Below are positions 7,581 to 13,986 of a stretch of DNA of 15,514 nucleotides, piece by piece. The DNA lies in assembly GCA_027001895.1 (NCBI GenBank), contig JALTLP010000193.1:1-15514 (forward strand). Reading direction: 5' to 3'. Under the pieces are notes generated by a model that saw only the letters and a list, made by a program, of their open reading frames with translations, was not told the DNA's origin and searched no databases. Position numbers and translations under genes: made by a program. How positions within the stretch are numbered: the first letter of the stretch is position 1; every line of letters begins with the position of its first letter. The DNA is from Chromatiales bacterium (lineage in GTDB: Bacteria; Pseudomonadota; Gammaproteobacteria; UBA6429; Thiohalophilaceae).

Positions 7581-8108
7581 ATGGGCGCAATAAAAAAACC
7601 AACAGCAAAGATGTTACTCAACCCGGTTCATGCAATCAGTATGGGATTTGGTTCCGGTTTGTCACCTTTTGCACCGGGTACAGCAGGAACACTGGCGGCT
7701 ATTCCTCTTTATCTTTTTGCCGCGCATACTATTCCCTGGTCTATAAGCCATCCGCAATCTTTTATTATGCTTATTGTAGCGATGATTATTCTGGGCTCGG
7801 TATGTGCACACTATACGGGTAAGGAACTCGGTGTCACCGATCACGGTGCCATAGTCTGGGATGAAGTGGTTGGCTATTTTATTACAATGTTTGTGCTACC
7901 TTATGCGGCTATGTCCTGGTTAGAAATTGCCTTATGGTGTCTTTTTGGTTTCTTTGTATTCCGTTTCTTTGATATCTTCAAACCCTGGCCGGCCAGTTGG
8001 GTTGATAAAAATATAAAAAATGGTTTTGGTGTTGTACTGGATGATGCTATAGCGGGTGTGTTCTCTGCCGTTGTAGTTTATTTTACGATTAATTTCTTTG
8101 GAGGCTAG
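7581..8108 (+). CDS. pgpA: Phosphatidylglycerophosphatase A
   Basis: An inner-membrane phosphatase that converts phosphatidylglycerol phosphate to phosphatidylglycerol. The 175 aa are close to the 172 aa of E. coli PgpA. Family motifs are all present: GFGSGLSPFAPGTAGTLAAI (23-42), the acidic segment HGAIVWDEVVGYF (about 87-99), FRFFDIFKPWPASW and the late VVLDDAIAGVFSAVVVYF. Three to four hydrophobic segments are visible: around SFIMLIVAMIILGSV, the region from YFITMFVLPYAAM through WCLFGFFVF, and the C-terminal FSAVVVYFTINFF. It stands after thiL, as in most relatives. Its stop codon TAG (8106-8108) is 1 nt from the start of the next gene, whose ribosome site lies inside pgpA, so translation is probably coupled. 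Confidence 0.96.
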   Translation: MGAIKKPTAKMLLNPVHAISMGFGSGLSPFAPGTAGTLAAIPLYLFAAHTIPWSISHPQSFIMLIVAMIILGSVCAHYTGKELGVTDHGAIVWDEVVGYFITMFVLPYAAMSWLEIALWCLFGFFVFRFFDIFKPWPASWVDKNIKNGFGVVLDDAIAGVFSAVVVYFTINFFGG

Positions 8109-8109
8109 C

Positions 8110-8517
8110 ATGTTATTTATGCGAAAAATAATGGTTTTAGTTGCTTTGCTTATTTCAGCTACTGCTTTAGCAAATGAGGTTCAGATAAAGAAAGTAGAAA
8201 TACGGGGTAACAATACGGAAGACAACTGGACTTTTCATGTGACTTTAAAGCATAACGATAGTGGTTGGGACCATTATGCAGATGCGTGGCAAGTGGTTGA
8301 TGAAAATGGAAAAGTTCTGGCAAAACGTGTTTTATATCACCCTCATGAGCATGAACAGCCCTTTACCCGCAGTTTATCGGGTGTAAAGTTGAAAGGAAAT
8401 GCTATTATTTATGTTGAGGCACATGACAAGGTACATGGCTGGAGTAAAGACCGGGTTAAGATTGACTTTGATTTTGTAGAAGGTGATCGCTATCGTATTG
8501 GTTTTTATGAGAATTAG
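8110..8517 (+). CDS. Small exported His-rich protein of a conserved uncharacterised family
   Basis: 135 aa with a signal peptide: MLFMRKIM followed by a hydrophobic stretch ending ISATALA-NE, a good signal peptidase I site at about residue 21/22. The mature part of about 113 aa looks all-beta (short alternating strands) and is rich in His and Trp: WTFHVTLKHNDSGWDHYADA, then YHPHEHEQPFTRSLSGV, then HDKVHGWSKD. I recall similar HP-H-x-E-QPFTRSLSGV proteins in other proteobacteria annotated only as hypothetical; I know no function. The His clusters could bind a metal, which is inference. Start: GGAGG at 8100-8104 lies 5 nt before ATG 8110. The ATG at 8098 would place that site inside the gene, and ATG 8119 is too far from it. 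It overlaps the end of pgpA by its ribosome site only. Confidence 0.85.
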   Translation: MLFMRKIMVLVALLISATALANEVQIKKVEIRGNNTEDNWTFHVTLKHNDSGWDHYADAWQVVDENGKVLAKRVLYHPHEHEQPFTRSLSGVKLKGNAIIYVEAHDKVHGWSKDRVKIDFDFVEGDRYRIGFYEN

Positions 8518-8553
8518 TTAAACAGGTTTTATCAAAAACTCGGGTAGCGGTAT

Positions 8554-9234
8554 ATGTGGATCAGGAATTTTTATATAAAATTTTTTATTCTATCCCTGAT
8601 AGCATTAACAAATTTTGGTTTTGCAGCGCGCCCATCTTTTGCAGTAGATGTGGTTGTAATGGCAATTTTTGGTGATATGGCCATTTTAAAAGTTGATGGA
8701 GCAAAGCATAAATTAAAAGTCGGTGATAAAACCCCCGAAGGTATTCAGCTTACCGAAATCGATTACGATACGGTGATATTAAAAAATGGTAATAAAAAAT
8801 CCCGCCATAAACTCGGTGGTCATGCCAGCTTTGGGCGTTTAGGTGGTCGCAACGATAAAAACCTGAAGAATGCCGTTGCGAAAATATGGCCACAGGGTGA
8901 TATGTATATCACCACGGGTTCAATAAATAAATTTTCTGTTAGGTTTATGGTTGATACCGGCGCAACCTGGGTTGCCATGAGTACGGCTGACGCTAAACGA
9001 ATTGGAATAAACTATTATCGGGGTACGACCGGCTATGCAGGAACGGCAAGTGGCACAACGAAAATCTACAAGGTCAACCTGGATACGGTTAAGGTTGGTA
9101 ATATCGTACTGCATAATGTAGCTGCGGCGGTTATTCCTCGTTTGAGTGGACCTATTCTTCTGGGTAACTCATTTTTAAAGCGTGTGGAAATACAGCGTAG
9201 CAAACGGGTTATGATTTTAAAGAAAAAGTTTTAA
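8554..9234 (+). CDS. Membrane-anchored or periplasmic retropepsin-like aspartic protease (clan AA)
   Basis: 226 aa. Residues 5-30 form a signal peptide or N-terminal anchor (FYIKFFILSLIALTNFGFAA). Residues about 32-88 form a small beta domain (VVVMAIFGDMAILKVDGAKH, then LKVGDKTPEGIQL), which resembles the N-terminal region of GspC/PilP-type proteins; this resemblance is tentative. After a short linker, residues 115-226 are a retroviral-type protease domain: FMVDTGATWVAMS with the catalytic Asp D134 in DTGA, a glycine-rich flap region (TTGYAGTASGTT, 158-169) and ILLGNSFLKRVEI (201-213), the conserved hydrophobic-hydrophobic-G motif. Such single-domain proteases act as homodimers. The architecture matches the bacterial TIGR02281-like family of clan AA. 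Its targets are unknown. It is 36 nt after the previous gene, probably in the same transcript, and is the last plus-strand gene before the convergent folE2. Confidence 0.88.
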   Translation: MWIRNFYIKFFILSLIALTNFGFAARPSFAVDVVVMAIFGDMAILKVDGAKHKLKVGDKTPEGIQLTEIDYDTVILKNGNKKSRHKLGGHASFGRLGGRNDKNLKNAVAKIWPQGDMYITTGSINKFSVRFMVDTGATWVAMSTADAKRIGINYYRGTTGYAGTASGTTKIYKVNLDTVKVGNIVLHNVAAAVIPRLSGPILLGNSFLKRVEIQRSKRVMILKKKF

Positions 9235-9240
9235 TATTTT

Positions 9241-9319
9241 TCACTACCTCTGTCATCACGAGCGCCTGGTGGAGGGAATTTAAAAATTCGCATATACGCC
9301 CGCAATGACAGGATGGTGA
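9241..9319. repeat. Imperfect palindrome between convergent genes
   Basis: The left arm, from about 9241 (TCACTACCTCTGTCATCACG), matches the reverse complement of the right arm, up to about 9319 (CGCAATGACAGGATGGTGA), with several mismatches. TGTCAT/ATGACA is the exact core. In the middle, GAATTTAAAAATTC (9276-9289) is a perfect small palindrome. The TGTCATnnCGAGCG theme resembles intergenic repeats that are common in gammaproteobacteria. It sits between two convergent genes, where it may act as a two-way transcription barrier, though there is no strong U-run on either strand. Confidence 0.55.
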
Positions 9320-9370
9320 GTTATTTAAAAGAAAATTAAAGGGTGAAGGTTCAGTTTGCCTCAAAAAAAA

Positions 9371-10156
9371 CTATTTTGTTCTTTCAATTAACGCATAGGC
9401 TGAATGGTTGTGAATCGATTCAAAGTTTTCTGACTCAACCACGTAAGAGGATATGCGATCTTCAGCGTTAAGTTGTGCTGCAACATCGCGTACCATGTCT
9501 TCAACAAACTTGGGGTTGTCGTAAGCACGTTCGGTTACAATTTTTTCGTCTGGACGTTTTAACAAACCATAGAGTTCGCAAGAAGCCTGTTTTTCGACCA
9601 GGTCAATCAGTTCTTCTATCCAGATAAACTCTTTTATCTTTGCAGTAACCGTAACATGCGAGCGTTGATTATGTGCCCCGTACTCGGATATTTTCTTGGA
9701 ACAAGGGCAAAGTGAAGTAACCGGCACAACAATTTTTATTTTTAGTTCGGTCACGCCATCATGTACTTCGCCGATAAAAGTCACTTCATAGTCCAGCAGG
9801 CTTTTTACGCCGGATGCCGGTGCTGTTTTATTTACAAAGTAGGGGAACGACATTTCAATATGGCCAGATTTAGCTTCAAGCCGCTCAGCCATTTCTACCA
9901 GCATCTCTTTAAATGATTTAACGGAGATTTCACGCTCATGGTTGTTGAGTATTTCAACAAAGCGCGACATATGTGTGCCTTTAAAGTCGTGCGGTAAATT
10001 CACGTACATATTAAAGTTAGCAACGGTATGTTGTTCGCCTTCACTGCGGTCACGTACTCTTATTGGGTGACGAATATCTTTTATACCGACCTTGTTAATC
10101 GGTATATGGCGGGTATCTTTGCTATTTTGTACGTCTGCAATAACAGCCTTACTCAT
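9371..10156 (-). CDS. folE2: GTP cyclohydrolase I, type IB (FolE2)
   Basis: Converts GTP to 7,8-dihydroneopterin triphosphate, the entry step for folate and also for queuosine. The 261 aa belong to the FolE2 (COG1469) family, unrelated in sequence to FolE. Motifs: [16 protein letters not shown] (17-32), [20 protein letters not shown] (145-164) and the late [10 protein letters not shown]150, H162 and E204 match in spacing the metal ligands known in the Neisseria enzyme. Start: ATG 10156 is preceded by GAGGAAG (10163-10169), 6 nt away, and gives the family N-terminus. A longer in-frame ATG at 10246 lies inside queD and is rejected. Its ATG is 1 nt after the queD stop, so translation is coupled. 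FolE2 enzymes can use metals other than zinc, so the gene is often kept for zinc shortage. Confidence 0.95.
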   Translation of the reverse strand: MSKAVIADVQNSKDTRHIPINKVGIKDIRHPIRVRDRSEGEQHTVANFNMYVNLPHDFKGTHMSRFVEILNNHEREISVKSFKEMLVEMAERLEAKSGHIEMSFPYFVNKTAPASGVKSLLDYEVTFIGEVHDGVTELKIKIVVPVTSLCPCSKKISEYGAHNQRSHVTVTAKIKEFIWIEELIDLVEKQASCELYGLLKRPDEKIVTERAYDNPKFVEDMVRDVAAQLNAEDRISSYVVESENFESIHNHSAYALIERTK

Positions 10157-10157
10157 T

Positions 10158-10541
10158 TTAATCTTCCTCGGTATAACTGACACAGGCGCGTTCGGTTTCC
10201 CATATAGTGACATTTTGTACTGCCACACGCGCATCGTTAATTTCATTACTTAATTGTTTGTAAAAATAGGCTGCCAGGTTTTCTGCAGTGGGATTCAGTT
10301 TATCGAACGGTGGAATATCGTTTAAGTTACGATGGTCCAGTTGTTCGATAAGGTTTTTTGTCGCTGCTTTGATATCACTAAAATCAATCCCCATGCCTAT
10401 TGAATTAAGCGTTTTACAGCTGACATTGACTTCGACTTTCCAGTTATGGCCGTGTAAACGATTACAGGGCCCGTCATATTCACGGAGGAAATGCGCCGCA
10501 GAAAAATCGGTCAGGATTTTCATAGTGTAACAGGAAGTCAT
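10158..10541 (-). CDS. queD: 6-carboxytetrahydropterin synthase QueD (6-pyruvoyl-tetrahydropterin synthase family)
   Basis: Turns dihydroneopterin triphosphate into 6-carboxytetrahydropterin, the second step toward queuosine. The 127 aa are of usual size. Zinc ligands H17 (FSAAHFL) and H30/H32 in CNRLHGHNW, catalytic C26, the DHRNLN segment (D69, H70) and E116 (IWETE) are all present, and CxxxHGH fits QueD rather than eukaryotic PTPS. Its substrate is the product of FolE2, encoded directly behind it, so the pair supplies a short pathway. Start ATG 10541 has a weak AAGAAA upstream. ATG 10523 ([11 protein letters not shown]) is an alternative with no ribosome site. It lies 78 nt downstream of dxs on the same strand, with no clear promoter, terminator or preQ1 riboswitch in the gap, so it may belong to the xseB-ispA-dxs transcript. 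Confidence 0.93.
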   Translation of the reverse strand: MTSCYTMKILTDFSAAHFLREYDGPCNRLHGHNWKVEVNVSCKTLNSIGMGIDFSDIKAATKNLIEQLDHRNLNDIPPFDKLNPTAENLAAYFYKQLSNEINDARVAVQNVTIWETERACVSYTEED

Positions 10542-10619
10542 AATAATTTCTTGAGTAATAAAGTTGGGTATTCGGTTTGATTCGTCAGCGGAAAGTTCTA
10601 CAAGTGAGGCAACGATAAA

Positions 10620-12512
10620 TCAGGCTAAACTTAGATGCTTTTCGTGCTGTTGATGTTTAAAAAAGTGCTCAATTTGCGCGATTATATCAGAGCTGGAGAG
10701 TTTTGCCTCGCTTAAAACTTCATCGCGGCTGCCATGCGCCTGAAATTTATCAGGTAGCCCCAGATTCAATACGGGAATATTGCGGTTATGCGCGAGTAAG
10801 CATTCATTAACCGCACTGCCGGCACCGCCCACTACGGTATTGTCTTCAATGGTGACTATCAGTTGGTGTGAATCAGCCATTTTCAAAATGATTTCTTCAT
10901 CCAGCGGTTTGATAAAACGCATATTGGTCAGGCTGGCATTGAGCACATCGGCCGCAGTGGTGGCTGCACCAAGCAGAGCACCAAACGACAAGATAGCGAT
11001 GGATTCACCCTGGCGTAAGGTTTGTGCTTTGCCGAGTGGAATGGCCGTCATTTGTTTTTCGACTTTAATACCCATGCCTGTGCCACGTGGGTAGCGTACC
11101 GCGCAAGGGCCATTATGCTGATAGCCGGTATAAAGCATCTGGCGACATTCATTTTCGTCAGATGCAGCCATGACCACCATGTTCGGGATGCAGCGTAAGA
11201 AACTCAGGTCAAAACTACCGGCATGGGTTGAACCATCGGGGCCAACCACGCCGGCACGGTCAATCGCAAACAACACGGGTAGATTCTGTAACGCAACATC
11301 GTGGATAAGCTGGTCATAGCCACGTTGTAAAAAGGTTGAATATATCGCCACAACCGGATGCACGCCTTCGCAGGCCAGCCCGGCTGCAAAAGTCACTGCG
11401 TGTTGCTCGGCAATGCCAACATCAAAGTAGCGCTCCGGGAATTGCTCGGCAAACTTCACCAACCCGGAGCCTTCGCGCATTGCCGGGGTAATGGCGGTAA
11501 GTTTGCTGTCCTGCTCGGCCATGTCACAAATCCAGTCACCGAAAACCTCGGTATACGTTGGGCCACTGGCCGGTTTGGTTTCGAGTTTGCCGGATTCAAC
11601 GTTAAATTTGCCTACACCGTGGTAGGAGCAAGGGTTATCTTCGGCGGGTTGGTAGCCTTTGCCTTTTTTGGTCACGATATGTAAAAACTGCGGGCCTTTA
11701 AGGTTTTTAAGGTTTTTAAGCGTACTGACCAGGGTATCAATATCGTGGCCATCGATTGGGCCAATATAGTTAAAGCCGAGTTCTTCGAACAAGGTGCCGG
11801 GGACTACCATGCCCTTCATATGTTCTTCGGTGCGACGCGCCAGCTCCCAGACACTTGGCATGGCACTGAGGACTTTTTTACTGCCCTGTTTCATGCCAGC
11901 ATAAACTTTGCTTGATAGCACCCGGGCAAAGTAGTTGGACATCGCCCCTACGTTAGGCGAAATCGACATATCGTTGTCGTTTAAAATAACCAGCAGGTTG
12001 GCATCGAGGTCGCCGGCATGATTAAGGGCTTCAAAGGCCATTCCTGCCGTGAGCGCACCGTCACCAATAATGGCAGTAACATGGCGATTTTCACCGGTTT
12101 GCCTGGCGGCGATTGCCATGCCCAATGCTGCACTGATTGATGTGCTGGAATGGCCTACGCCGAAGGTATCATAGGCACTTTCGTCCCGTTTTGGAAAGCC
12201 GCTCAGGCCGCCTTTCTGACGTAAACCTGACATCTGCTTACGCCTGCCGGTGAGGATTTTATGTGGGTAACTTTGGTGACCCACATCCCATACCAGGCGG
12301 TCATTGGGGGTGTCAAAAATATAGTGCAGAGCCACAGTCAGTTCTACTGTGCCCAGACCGGAAGACAGGTGGCCGCCGGTTTCGCTAACGCACTGAATCA
12401 GAAAATCTCTAAGTTCATCAGATACCTGGCGCAGTTGTTCGGGCTTTAATACACGTAAATCCTGTGGATACTCGATGGTATCTAATAGTGGTGTTGAGGA
12501 TTCTGAATTCAT
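10620..12512 (-). CDS. dxs: 1-deoxy-D-xylulose-5-phosphate synthase
   Basis: A thiamine-diphosphate enzyme that joins pyruvate and glyceraldehyde 3-phosphate, the first and flux-controlling step of the MEP isoprenoid pathway. The 630 aa compare with 620 in E. coli. The N-terminal domain has [19 protein letters not shown] (H48), [17 protein letters not shown] (74-90), and the ThDP/Mg motif [18 protein letters not shown] (150-167) with N178/N180. The transketolase-type pyrimidine domain has [18 protein letters not shown] (catalytic E369), [11 protein letters not shown] (R397) and [20 protein letters not shown] (D426, H430). The C-terminal domain is complete. It lies 118 nt after ispA, with a possible own promoter in the gap. 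Start ATG 12512 has a poor ribosome site. The short DNA repeat at 11700-11720 encodes LKNLKNLK and does not change the expected length. Confidence 0.97.
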   Translation of the reverse strand: MNSESSTPLLDTIEYPQDLRVLKPEQLRQVSDELRDFLIQCVSETGGHLSSGLGTVELTVALHYIFDTPNDRLVWDVGHQSYPHKILTGRRKQMSGLRQKGGLSGFPKRDESAYDTFGVGHSSTSISAALGMAIAARQTGENRHVTAIIGDGALTAGMAFEALNHAGDLDANLLVILNDNDMSISPNVGAMSNYFARVLSSKVYAGMKQGSKKVLSAMPSVWELARRTEEHMKGMVVPGTLFEELGFNYIGPIDGHDIDTLVSTLKNLKNLKGPQFLHIVTKKGKGYQPAEDNPCSYHGVGKFNVESGKLETKPASGPTYTEVFGDWICDMAEQDSKLTAITPAMREGSGLVKFAEQFPERYFDVGIAEQHAVTFAAGLACEGVHPVVAIYSTFLQRGYDQLIHDVALQNLPVLFAIDRAGVVGPDGSTHAGSFDLSFLRCIPNMVVMAASDENECRQMLYTGYQHNGPCAVRYPRGTGMGIKVEKQMTAIPLGKAQTLRQGESIAILSFGALLGAATTAADVLNASLTNMRFIKPLDEEIILKMADSHQLIVTIEDNTVVGGAGSAVNECLLAHNRNIPVLNLGLPDKFQAHGSRDEVLSEAKLSSSDIIAQIEHFFKHQQHEKHLSLA

Positions 12513-12561
12513 TTGTGTATGCCGAGGTATCGAGTTAAATATTGTTCACTGTAATAAAAGG

Positions 12562-12590
12562 ATCATGCGTTGTTTACAGGGTTTATGCAA
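12562..12590 (-). promoter_or_regulatory. Candidate sigma-70 promoter for dxs
   Basis: Read on the minus strand: TTGCAT (12585-12590) as -35, a 17-nt spacer, and CATGAT (12562-12567) as -10, each 4 of 6 matches to consensus. It lies in the 118-nt gap between ispA and dxs and would give a leader of about 40-45 nt. It is plausible but weak; dxs may also be read from the xseB-ispA transcript. Confidence 0.3.
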
Positions 12591-12630
12591 GCAAACTTCG
12601 GCTTGACAGCCTGTTTAATTGGCCATTTCG

Positions 12631-13545
12631 TTAATAGTCTCGTCCAATAATGTAAGCAGACAATTCGCGCAGAATATTGGCCGAATCACCGAATATCTGC
12701 AGATGTGAAATGGCATCTTCGTGCAGTTGCAGCGCCAGCTTGCGGGATTCTTCCAGGCCTAAAATAGCCGGGTAGGTGGGTTTGTTGAGCGCAGCATCGG
12801 CCCCCTGGGTTTTGCCGAGTTTTTCGGTGGGGGCTTCAATATCCAGAATATCGTCCTGCACCTGAAACGCCAGACCCACACATTTACCGTAATGATCCAG
12901 TGCTTCAAGCTGGGCCGGAGTCACCGCCGGTTGGCACAGAGCACCGAGCTTAACGCTGGCACGAATCAGGGCACCGGTTTTGTGGATATGCATATTCTCA
13001 AGTTCAGCGATATTCAGTTTTTTACCCACTGCTTCCAGATCGATAGCCTGACCGCCAGCCATACCACGAGAACCACTGGCCTCGGCAAGAATTTCTATCA
13101 TTTGTAATACATTTTTATCCGGTAAATGTGAGGATAAATGGGTTAATAACTGGAAAGCGAGTGGTTGCAAGGCATCGCCAGCGAGTATTGCCATTGCTTC
13201 ACCATAACGAATATGGCAGGTTGGCTGGCCACGGCGCAGATCATCGTCATCCATAGCGGGCAGATCATCATGGATAAGTGAATAAGCGTGGATCATTTCA
13301 ACCGCACAGGCTGGCTTATCCAGTATGGATTGTTTCGCTGCAAGGCATTGACCAACGGCATAAACCAGTACCGGGCGAATACGTTTGCCACCCAACAGTA
13401 CCGAACTGCGCATTGCCTGGTGCAGGGTAGATGGCTGGATATTATCGGCGGGCAGGTTTTTATCGAGTAAATTATTAACCCGTTGTTGCCAGCCAGACAT
13501 CGCCTGGCCCAGGCTGGTATTGGTTGATACTACTTCAATGGACAT
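12631..13545 (-). CDS. ispA: Farnesyl diphosphate synthase (geranyltranstransferase)
   Basis: Adds isopentenyl diphosphate to DMAPP and then GPP to give farnesyl diphosphate, the precursor of undecaprenyl carrier lipid and quinone tails. The 304 aa compare with 299 in E. coli. The all-alpha prenyltransferase marks are in order: LLGGKRIRPVL (50-60), the first aspartate-rich motif DDLPAMDDDD (93-102) with RRG after it, GDALQPLAF (123-131), the KTGALI segment (189-194) and the second motif FQVQDDILD (227-235). Y88, five residues before the first motif, is the aromatic position that limits chain length to C15 in bacterial-type FPP synthases. ATG 13545 is 5 nt from the xseB stop, with GAAGAAG upstream inside xseB. 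Confidence 0.96.
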   Translation of the reverse strand: MSIEVVSTNTSLGQAMSGWQQRVNNLLDKNLPADNIQPSTLHQAMRSSVLLGGKRIRPVLVYAVGQCLAAKQSILDKPACAVEMIHAYSLIHDDLPAMDDDDLRRGQPTCHIRYGEAMAILAGDALQPLAFQLLTHLSSHLPDKNVLQMIEILAEASGSRGMAGGQAIDLEAVGKKLNIAELENMHIHKTGALIRASVKLGALCQPAVTPAQLEALDHYGKCVGLAFQVQDDILDIEAPTEKLGKTQGADAALNKPTYPAILGLEESRKLALQLHEDAISHLQIFGDSANILRELSAYIIGRDY

Positions 13546-13550
13546 AGTGC

Positions 13551-13811
13551 TTAGTCTTCTTCGAAATCGACAAGCTCGGCCTGTTCCGATTTACTCATCA
13601 GAATTTTTACTTTTTGCTCGGCATCTTTTAGTGCGGTTTGGCACTGGCGGGTCAGTTCAACGCCACGTTCAAACTGTTTTAGCGATTCTTCCAGCGATAT
13701 ATCACCTTGTTCCATGGTTTCGACAAGGTTTTCCAGTTCAGCCAGTGCTTTTTCGAAGTCGAGCGATTTGGATTTCTTAGTGGTTGATTTTTTTGATGTT
13801 TTCTTTGGCAT
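13551..13811 (-). CDS. xseB: Exodeoxyribonuclease VII small subunit
   Basis: The small partner of XseA in the nuclease that degrades single-stranded DNA. The 86 aa are typical. A Lys/Ser/Thr-rich N-terminus (1-16) leads to the conserved two-helix coiled coil: DFEKALAELENLVETMEQGD (18-37), then SLEESLKQFERGVELTRQCQ (39-58), then AEQKVKIL. It is the first gene of xseB-ispA-dxs, the same order as in E. coli, with ispA 5 nt downstream. No Shine-Dalgarno is visible before ATG 13811, and an extended -10 sits 7 nt upstream of it, so translation may be from a leaderless message. xseA is not in the window. Confidence 0.93.
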   Translation of the reverse strand: MPKKTSKKSTTKKSKSLDFEKALAELENLVETMEQGDISLEESLKQFERGVELTRQCQTALKDAEQKVKILMSKSEQAELVDFEED

Positions 13812-13818
13812 GCGCAGT

Positions 13819-13827
13819 ATTTTACCA
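13819..13827 (-). promoter_or_regulatory. Candidate extended -10 promoter of xseB-ispA-dxs
   Basis: On the minus strand the sequence reads TGGTAAAAT, an extended -10 (TGn plus TAAAAT, 5 of 6), ending 7 nt before the xseB ATG. No good -35 is at standard spacing, which extended -10 promoters can tolerate. Transcription would start at or next to the ATG. Confidence 0.3.
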
Positions 13828-13925
13828 AGAAATTGGCAACAATTCCTGTTTCAATTGAATAAATATTAAAATTCGGCAGGCAGGCATTGAAGCCGATATT
13901 TTACTCAGCCGCCAAACCAGAAAAT

Positions 13926-13931
13926 TATAAC
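13926..13931 (+). promoter_or_regulatory. Candidate -10 box for pcnB
   Basis: TATAAC (5 of 6) in the 172-nt divergent gap between xseB and pcnB, about 50 nt upstream of the proposed pcnB start. The upstream hexamer TTACTC (13901-13906) is a weak -35 at 19-nt spacing. Low support. Confidence 0.25.
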
Positions 13932-13970
13932 TGTTGCAAAAAGTATGTAAGAATGGGAAAAAAATTACAA

Positions 13971-13986
13971 AAAGGTTACAGCTATT
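13971..13986 (+). promoter_or_regulatory. Ribosome-binding site and AUU start codon of pcnB
   Basis: AAAGG (13971-13975) is followed after 8 nt by ATT (13984-13986), in frame with pcnB. It is the only well-placed ribosome site upstream of the conserved N-terminal residues. The frame is closed by TAA at 13948-13950, and there is no ATG, GTG, TTG or CTG in frame between that stop and TTG 14044. Confidence 0.6.

Noticed and set aside
8098..8517. 139-aa form of the small exported protein from ATG 8098
   Set aside because: The GGAGG at 8100-8104 would lie inside the coding region. ATG 8110 is correctly spaced from it and gives a cleaner signal peptide.
9371..10246. Longer folE2 (291 aa) from ATG 10246
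   Set aside because: The added 30 residues lie within queD in another frame and are not family-like. A good ribosome site and the family N-terminus point to ATG 10156.
11700..11720. Tandem 9-bp repeat inside dxs as a possible slippage or phase-variation tract
   Set aside because: It encodes LKNLKNLK, matching the length of E. coli Dxs at this place. Only two units are present, and a 9-bp change would keep the frame.
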